The notes below the pieces were generated by a model, which was not told the origin of the DNA, did not search any database, and worked only from the letters and a program-made list of their open reading frames with translations. Position numbers and translations under genes: made by a program. Shown here piece by piece: positions 42,523 to 47,691 of a stretch of 47,691 nt of DNA. Positions within the stretch are counted from its first letter, which is position 1, and each line of letters starts with the position of its first letter. The DNA comes from Candidatus Aegiribacteria sp. (GTDB taxonomy: Bacteria; Fermentibacterota; Fermentibacteria; Fermentibacterales; JCC-6): assembly GCA_030594645.1 (NCBI GenBank), contig JAUVEU010000016.1, positions 1 through 47,691 on the forward strand. The letters are read 5' to 3'.

Positions 42523-44225
42523 ATGACAATTTTTCCAGCTGCTTTGTTCCCATCATCAGTCGATATAATAGTAAAGAAATAAATTCCGCTCGCAAAATTA
42601 CCTACATCCCACTGATAGGTTGCTTCCGAGAGATTACCTGAATCATGTAATAACCTGCCATTACTATCATATACCTTAATATTATCCCCCGAGTTGAAAT
42701 CACCAATAAAGGTAATAATATTCTCTCCCTGATAAACCCTGCAGGGATTAGGATAAACATTAAAATAAAGTTCAGGCGCAATGCCGCCGGTTATTAATGG
42801 ATGGGGATAAGTGTATGGAGAATAACCCGGTTTCTGGACATTGTCGAAATAATCTCTGCCTGGTTGTATGTGAACATGGCAGTTATTGTGTATGCTGAAG
42901 TTCACATCATCCCCCTCATGTTCATTATTCCATGAATAGGCAGGCTCATGATCCTGTGGCGGATACGGTGTCTCATCGGTCCACAGGTATTCATCCGTAG
43001 AACGACCTATCTGGTCCCGGGATGGATACCCGTTTGTAATCTTAAAGTGATCTCCTGCATCCCAATCATTTTCCGTGCCGCCAGAAAGGATAGCCGTTAC
43101 GGTGTTTGCGGTGTTCGCCGTGATCTGACCTTTACTGCTATCCGCAAGATTGTAAACATAAATATCAACCAGCGAGTTAACTTCCCAGTTTTGTGAAGAG
43201 TCGGTCAGAGTTAAAGATCCACTGCTTCCAGTGTGATTACCGGTACCTCCCGTTTCAAGCGGCTCGTTTCCGTCCCAGGGAGAACCCCCGTTGCATAGAC
43301 CGCCTCCAGATACATCACTGAAGGTCCTGACATTATCTAAGGTAATGTTTGGGCTTGACCATGTGCCGGTCAGAGTATTGTTAAAAACAACCCCTGTTCC
43401 GCCGCGAATAAAGAAAGGTGTCCACATACTGCGGTCAATCTGATTGATTGTATTATTGTAAATCTCCCACTTTATAGTAGCACGATTCTCACCCTGGACC
43501 GAGTGTGCCTCCAAATAAACATCATTGACAGTGTTGTATCTAAACACATACTTTCCACCGTAGTTCGCATCCATACAATTCCCGAATACCGTATAAGTAA
43601 AGGTGCAATCTTCTACATATACTGCCCCTTCTGTTCCCAGATCAAGTTCCTGTGCCCATAAGTAATGCTGCTGAGGACCTTCGTGAAGCATAGCTGCAGA
43701 ACCAATTACCACAACACGAGCGTTTTGAAATATGCAATGATCCACCAGACCATCCGGATGTACATCCTGAATCGTTCCACGAACGCGAACTCCTGACATA
43801 CCTTCATCGCTGATAATCCTGCAATGATCGACACGCCATCCAGACCCACCATTGGCAGCAATTCTTCCCGCATAGAAAGTAAACCCGGTAACTCTTGAAC
43901 TGCTTTGCTCCAGATCCACTGCTGTACCGGTTGAACTTCTTGTGATGATCGTCAAATCTATGCCTGCACCCTGCAGGAGAATATTCTTGTCATCAGATAT
44001 GTCAACTCCTGAATCCCAGGTACCCTCCCCTGCAGGAACAACCACTGTATCCCCATCGCACGCAATATCTATCGCTGCCTGCACATCTGTTTGCGAACAA
44101 CTCGCAGCATTAATAGTTGCTGCATTTACTTCACAAATCCCGGTGAAATTAAGTAAAAGAATACCAGCAATAAGAACCAATAGAGGTATCCTCCGTTTCT
44201 CTGAATTGATGATACATTCTCCCAT
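42513..44225 (-). CDS. Secreted right-handed beta-helix protein with C-terminal sorting domain
   Basis: A 570-residue exported protein. A signal peptide lies near LLVLIAGILLLNFTG. DVQAAIDIACDGDTVVVPAGE is the usual opening of pectate-lyase-like beta-helices, and the solenoid follows (VDHCRIISDEGM, VDHCIFQNARVVVIG). No lyase catalytic triad is clear. From about residue 485 there is a linker, then YFNVYPNPCRVYQGENIITF to KAAGKIVILK, a type A sorting or FlgD-like domain typical of FCB-group secretion. It may bind or cleave polysaccharide at the cell surface. The start has GGAGG. It is divergent from the PQQ-propeller-like genes. Confidence 0.82.
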   Translation of the reverse strand: MGECIINSEKRRIPLLVLIAGILLLNFTGICEVNAATINAASCSQTDVQAAIDIACDGDTVVVPAGEGTWDSGVDISDDKNILLQGAGIDLTIITRSSTGTAVDLEQSSSRVTGFTFYAGRIAANGGSGWRVDHCRIISDEGMSGVRVRGTIQDVHPDGLVDHCIFQNARVVVIGSAAMLHEGPQQHYLWAQELDLGTEGAVYVEDCTFTYTVFGNCMDANYGGKYVFRYNTVNDVYLEAHSVQGENRATIKWEIYNNTINQIDRSMWTPFFIRGGTGVVFNNTLTGTWSSPNITLDNVRTFSDVSGGGLCNGGSPWDGNEPLETGGTGNHTGSSGSLTLTDSSQNWEVNSLVDIYVYNLADSSKGQITANTANTVTAILSGGTENDWDAGDHFKITNGYPSRDQIGRSTDEYLWTDETPYPPQDHEPAYSWNNEHEGDDVNFSIHNNCHVHIQPGRDYFDNVQKPGYSPYTYPHPLITGGIAPELYFNVYPNPCRVYQGENIITFIGDFNSGDNIKVYDSNGRLLHDSGNLSEATYQWDVGNFASGIYFFTIISTDDGNKAAGKIVILK

Positions 44226-44416
44226 TCCTTATTCCTCCTATTCTATCACCGATCTTAATATTTGTTTTTCCGCCACCACTTGATCTTATAATAAGGAAAT
44301 TAGTTCCGCTTGTAATACCATCTGCATTCCATAGGCTCCTCCTGTCATGAAGAATATATTTCAGTAAACCACCCTCAGTCAGCCGGCAATTTATACGGTT
44401 TAATCTTGATACCGTC

Positions 44417-44445
44417 TTGACCTGATATCATATCTACAATATCAT
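44417..44445 (+). promoter_or_regulatory. Candidate promoter for the PQQ-propeller-like gene
   Basis: TTGACC (44417-44422) and TATCAT (44440-44445) with a 17-base spacer, about 70 bases before the start at 44517. The palindrome TGATATCA (44423-44430) lies in the spacer and could be an operator. Confidence 0.4.
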
Positions 44446-44516
44446 TAATTTAGTAATGCTAAATTTGACAAATGTTTCAGAATAATTCTTCTATTTCAGA
44501 AATGAGGAAACACTAT

Positions 44517-46202
44517 ATGGGAATCGCAGTATGCTTTGTACTTTTTGTTATTTCCGCTACCGGCGTGAATATCACGGAACCTGTTGATGGAGAGACCTAC
44601 GACGGCGACTGGCTTACTGTCAGAGCTATTATTGAAAACGAGAACGAAATTCCCGAACACGTCCAGTACTCACTTAACGGACAGCCAGTTGTACTGATTC
44701 CCCGGTTAAACACCGACTGGTACACATATATGCAGAATGATCTGCATCATGGATACTCGGAGTCGCCCGCCCCCATGGACAACACAATACTCTGGACAGC
44801 CCCTGTCACCGGAGATTACCATGAGTTCCCCACTCCGGTGATAGTGGATGGAATTGTGTACTACCCTTCCAACTATGGTACTGATTCTCTTTACGCCCTC
44901 GATGCAGCTACCGGCGAACTGATCTGGAAATACCGGACCGGTTATACAGATGACGCAGTTACTGTAAAAAACGGTTACCTTTATACTGCCAGTGATTCTC
45001 TGTGGTGTCTGGACGCCTTAACCGGCGATAGGATCTGGGCAACAGCTGCCGCCGACGCAGATGGAAGCACACCTGCTGTGGTTGACGGCAGGGTGTACTG
45101 CGGACGAGCTAACTACTATACATCCTACATCTATTGCTTCGATGCGGTAACAGGCACAGAAATATGGTCGGAGACACTCTCCGGTTATACAGCCAGTTGT
45201 CTGACGGTATGGAACGATATGGTATTTGTCCCGACTTACAATGGTGCTTTGTATGCCATGGATGCCAATACTGGCTCAGCCATCTGGGAGAATACCGACA
45301 GCTATGGAGGTTACTGGGATTCATCTCCGGTCGTTGTTGATAATTTGATCTATATAAACGGAAGTGATAGCAAAGCACGCGCTATTGATGCGATAACAGG
45401 GATTACAATCTGGGACACTGACATAACTCCAGGCACTTACATCTCAGCAACTTCTGCCTATCATGATGGCAGGCTTTACTTTGGAGATCAGGTGAATAAG
45501 TATCACTGCCTTGATGCCTCCACAGGAAGCATCATCTGGTCGGTACCAGGCGTGCAGCACGGCTCCTCCGGCATTGCTGACGGGATAGTCTTCTATGGGG
45601 AAAGCAGCAATTACTATGATGAAAGCGCACGGGTTTTTGCATTGAACTGTGAAACCGGTCAGGAGGTCTGGAATTACACAACCAGCTCAGGACCTTATGG
45701 CATAGTGTCCTGCCCTGCTATCACGGATGGTGTTATGTACATTGCCGCCACTGACTGGAACCTCTACGCCTTCGGAACCGGCTTGAAATACACCTATCGA
45801 GATGACCTGTTTGCGGAAGTGGGGTCGAACGAGCTGATAGTGACATCCTTCGATGAAGGAGTTCCTGTTGCCGCAGATACCATTAGCTTCACTGTCACCG
45901 GAACAGGGATCAACCTGGAGCCTACTCACAGACTCGGTCTATGCGCCAGCCCGAATCCTTTCCATTCAACTGCACTCATTTCATTCGAGCTTTCAGAACC
46001 GGGATACACTTCAATTGAAGTGTATGACCTTTCAGGAAGGATTGTTTCTACACTCGAGAACTCCGAACTTACAGCTGGAGAACACTCGGTGCAGTGGGAT
46101 GGAAGAAGCCGGAACGGAGAGCCTGCTTCAGCCGGTCTTTACTTCTGCAGGATCCAATCAGGAAGTATTGCGGAAACCACCGGCCTGTGTCTGCTGAGAT
46201 GA
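44517..46202 (+). CDS. Secreted PQQ-like beta-propeller protein with FlgD-like C-terminal domain, copy 1
   Basis: A 561-residue exported protein. I chose ATG 44517 (MGIAVCFVLFVISATG), which has GAGG nearby and matches the start of its tandem paralogue; the frame is open from 44472. An N-terminal Ig-like domain (residues 17-75, NITEPVDGETYDGDW) is followed by a propeller of repeats with the tryptophan-docking pattern, such as LYALDAATGELIWKY, LWCLDALTGDRIWA, IYCFDAVTGTEIWSE, LYAMDANTGSAIWEN and AIDAITGITIWDT. The final 90 residues (ASPNPFHSTALISFELS to LCLLR) form an FlgD/sorting-type domain. PQQ-ligand residues are not evident, so it is probably a structural or binding propeller. Confidence 0.85.
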   Translation: MGIAVCFVLFVISATGVNITEPVDGETYDGDWLTVRAIIENENEIPEHVQYSLNGQPVVLIPRLNTDWYTYMQNDLHHGYSESPAPMDNTILWTAPVTGDYHEFPTPVIVDGIVYYPSNYGTDSLYALDAATGELIWKYRTGYTDDAVTVKNGYLYTASDSLWCLDALTGDRIWATAAADADGSTPAVVDGRVYCGRANYYTSYIYCFDAVTGTEIWSETLSGYTASCLTVWNDMVFVPTYNGALYAMDANTGSAIWENTDSYGGYWDSSPVVVDNLIYINGSDSKARAIDAITGITIWDTDITPGTYISATSAYHDGRLYFGDQVNKYHCLDASTGSIIWSVPGVQHGSSGIADGIVFYGESSNYYDESARVFALNCETGQEVWNYTTSSGPYGIVSCPAITDGVMYIAATDWNLYAFGTGLKYTYRDDLFAEVGSNELIVTSFDEGVPVAADTISFTVTGTGINLEPTHRLGLCASPNPFHSTALISFELSEPGYTSIEVYDLSGRIVSTLENSELTAGEHSVQWDGRSRNGEPASAGLYFCRIQSGSIAETTGLCLLR

Positions 46203-46248
46203 TGTATTCATAAGTGTAATTACTGTATAGAAGAATGGGGAGCGTATT

Positions 46249-47691
46249 ATGGGAATCACAGCCTGCTTTGTACTTTTCGTTATTTCCGCTACCGGCGTGA
46301 ATATCACAGAACCTGTTGATGGAGAAACCTACGACGGCGACTGGCTTACTGTCAGAGCTATTATTGAAAACGAGAACGAGATTCCCGAACATGTCCAGTA
46401 CTCACTTAACGGACAGCCAGTTGTACTGATTCCCCGGTTAAACACAGACTGGTATACATATATGCAGAATGACCTTCACCACGGCTTTTCCGAGTCGCCT
46501 GCCCCCACGGATAACACGATACTCTGGACAGCACCTGTCACCGGAGATTACCACGAGTTCCCCACTCCGGTAATAGTGGATGGAATTGTGTACTACCCTT
46601 CCAACTACGGTACTGATTCTCTTTACGCCCTTGATTCAGCTACCGGCGAACTGATCTGGAAATACCGGACCGGTTATACAGATGACGCAGTTACTGTAAA
46701 GAACGGTTACCTTTATACTGCCAGTGATTCTCTGTGGTGTCTGGACGCCTTAACCGGTGAGAGGATCTGGGCAACAGATGCCGCCGATGCGGATGGAAGC
46801 ACACCTGCTGTAGTTAATGGCAGGGTGTATTGTGGACGAGCCAATTGGCCTCAGTTCATATCCAATATCTATTGCTTTGATGCGGTAACAGGCACAGAGA
46901 TATGGTCGGAGACAATACCCGGATATACAGCAAGCTGTATAACTGTATGGAACAGCATGGTGTTTATCCCAACATTTTATTGGGAAGGCGAAACTCCTTT
47001 GTATGCCCTGGATGCCAATACAGGCTCGACCATATGGGAAAATTCTGACAGCTTTGAAGGTTACTGGGACTCGTCTCCAGTTATTGTAAACAATGTTATC
47101 TACATTTGTGGATTTGACGGCTGTATAAGGGCAATCGAAACATCAACCGGCACTATAATCTGGAAGGTTAAGTTAACCTCCGGTGGACTCTATGAGCATA
47201 TAACAGCAACTCCTGCATATCACGAAGGTACGCTCTACTTCGCGGATCAGATGGATACTTATTATTGTCTTGATACCTCCACTGGCAGCACCATCTGGAC
47301 AGTCCCCGGATATCATCACGGCTCCTCCGGTATTGCCGATGGTATGGCTTTCTATGGAGAATACAACAACCCGGATAATGCCAGAGTTGTTGCGCTGAGT
47401 TGTAGCACCGGGGAAGAAATATGGTCCTATCGAACCTCAGCAGAATTCATTCGTTCCAGCCCCGCAATTACCGACGGAGTTGTTTATATAGCAGGCGAAG
47501 ACTGGAACCTCTACGCCTTCGGAACCGGCTTGAAGTACACCTATCGAGATGATTTGTTCGCGGAGGTGGGATCGAACGAGCTGATAGTAACATCCTTCGA
47601 CGAAGGAGTTCCTGTTGCCGCAGACACCATTAACTTCACCGTCACGCAAACTGGTATCAACCTGGAGCCTTCCCGTCAGCTTTGTCTGTGT
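46249..47691 (+). CDS. Secreted PQQ-like beta-propeller protein, copy 2 (3' end beyond window)
   Basis: An open frame of 481 codons with no stop before the window edge. ATG 46249 follows GGGGAGCG. The first 190 residues and the stretch DWNLYAFGTGLKYTY onward are nearly identical to copy 1, while the middle (IPTFYWEGETPLYALD, VNNVIYICGFDGCIRAIE) differs. Blade motifs are the same: LYALDSATGELIWKY, LWCLDALTGERIWAT, YCLDTSTGSTIWT. The missing end probably carries the same FlgD-like domain. The 46-base gap from copy 1 indicates tandem duplication. Confidence 0.85.
   Translation, partial: MGITACFVLFVISATGVNITEPVDGETYDGDWLTVRAIIENENEIPEHVQYSLNGQPVVLIPRLNTDWYTYMQNDLHHGFSESPAPTDNTILWTAPVTGDYHEFPTPVIVDGIVYYPSNYGTDSLYALDSATGELIWKYRTGYTDDAVTVKNGYLYTASDSLWCLDALTGERIWATDAADADGSTPAVVNGRVYCGRANWPQFISNIYCFDAVTGTEIWSETIPGYTASCITVWNSMVFIPTFYWEGETPLYALDANTGSTIWENSDSFEGYWDSSPVIVNNVIYICGFDGCIRAIETSTGTIIWKVKLTSGGLYEHITATPAYHEGTLYFADQMDTYYCLDTSTGSTIWTVPGYHHGSSGIADGMAFYGEYNNPDNARVVALSCSTGEEIWSYRTSAEFIRSSPAITDGVVYIAGEDWNLYAFGTGLKYTYRDDLFAEVGSNELIVTSFDEGVPVAADTINFTVTQTGINLEPSRQLCLC

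Overview
The window reads as a chromosomal segment of an anaerobic, Gram-negative-type bacterium, probably of the FCB superphylum or a related candidate phylum (Fermentibacterota-like). That placement is inference. It rests on several secreted proteins with FCB-style C-terminal sorting or FlgD-like domains, a DUF3160 lipoprotein, an oxygen-sensitive class III ribonucleotide reductase and a tungsten aldehyde oxidoreductase locus. No rRNA, tRNA, CRISPR array or prophage was recognised.

Layout. 1-5573 (minus): partial lipoprotein, TcdA-like E1 enzyme, TatD nuclease, lipoprotein, YitT-like membrane protein, PrsW-like protease, a small secreted repeat protein that looks like a 7(1) septoil knot (DUF6150) protein, and a hypothetical protein. 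5671-10329: DUF3160 lipoprotein, a small beta-barrel-like protein coupled to ArsC, and a secreted SGNH-like protein. 10396-15883 (minus): a nucleotide operon, nitrilase-fold amidase - pyrG - purF - guaA. 16070-21584: two M16 metallopeptidases, one with a signal peptide and one without. 21577-22482: EamA transporter. 22811-25780: nrdD - separate glycyl-radical polypeptide - nrdG. 25781-26848: a RAYT transposase gene between perfect 20-bp inverted repeats. 26828-36438: a tungsten island, with MobB-like protein, WtpCBA tungstate importer and ThiF-like E1 on the minus strand, then a plus-strand operon of AOR N-domain, NuoE-like, NuoF-like, NuoG-N/AOR-C fusion and MoaD/ThiS-like sulfur carrier. 36657-38414: tandem paralogous secreted proteins from a local duplication that also copied the end of the AOR gene. 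38663-42436: soluble adenylyl cyclase-like protein. 42513 to the end: beta-helix secreted protein and two tandem PQQ-propeller-like secreted proteins, the last cut by the window edge.

How the genes work together. WtpABC would import tungstate, the MobB-like protein may act in cofactor maturation, and ThiF with the Gly-Gly-ending carrier would supply sulfur for the dithiolene. The cofactor would go to an aldehyde oxidoreductase whose two halves are on separate polypeptides and which is joined to NADH-dehydrogenase-type flavin and Fe-S modules, so it probably couples aldehyde oxidation to NAD and possibly ferredoxin.

The two most unusual items are the split aldehyde oxidoreductase (31069-36193) and the split class III ribonucleotide reductase, whose glycyl-radical segment is a separate 56-residue reading frame (24918-25088) with its own start codon and ribosome binding site.
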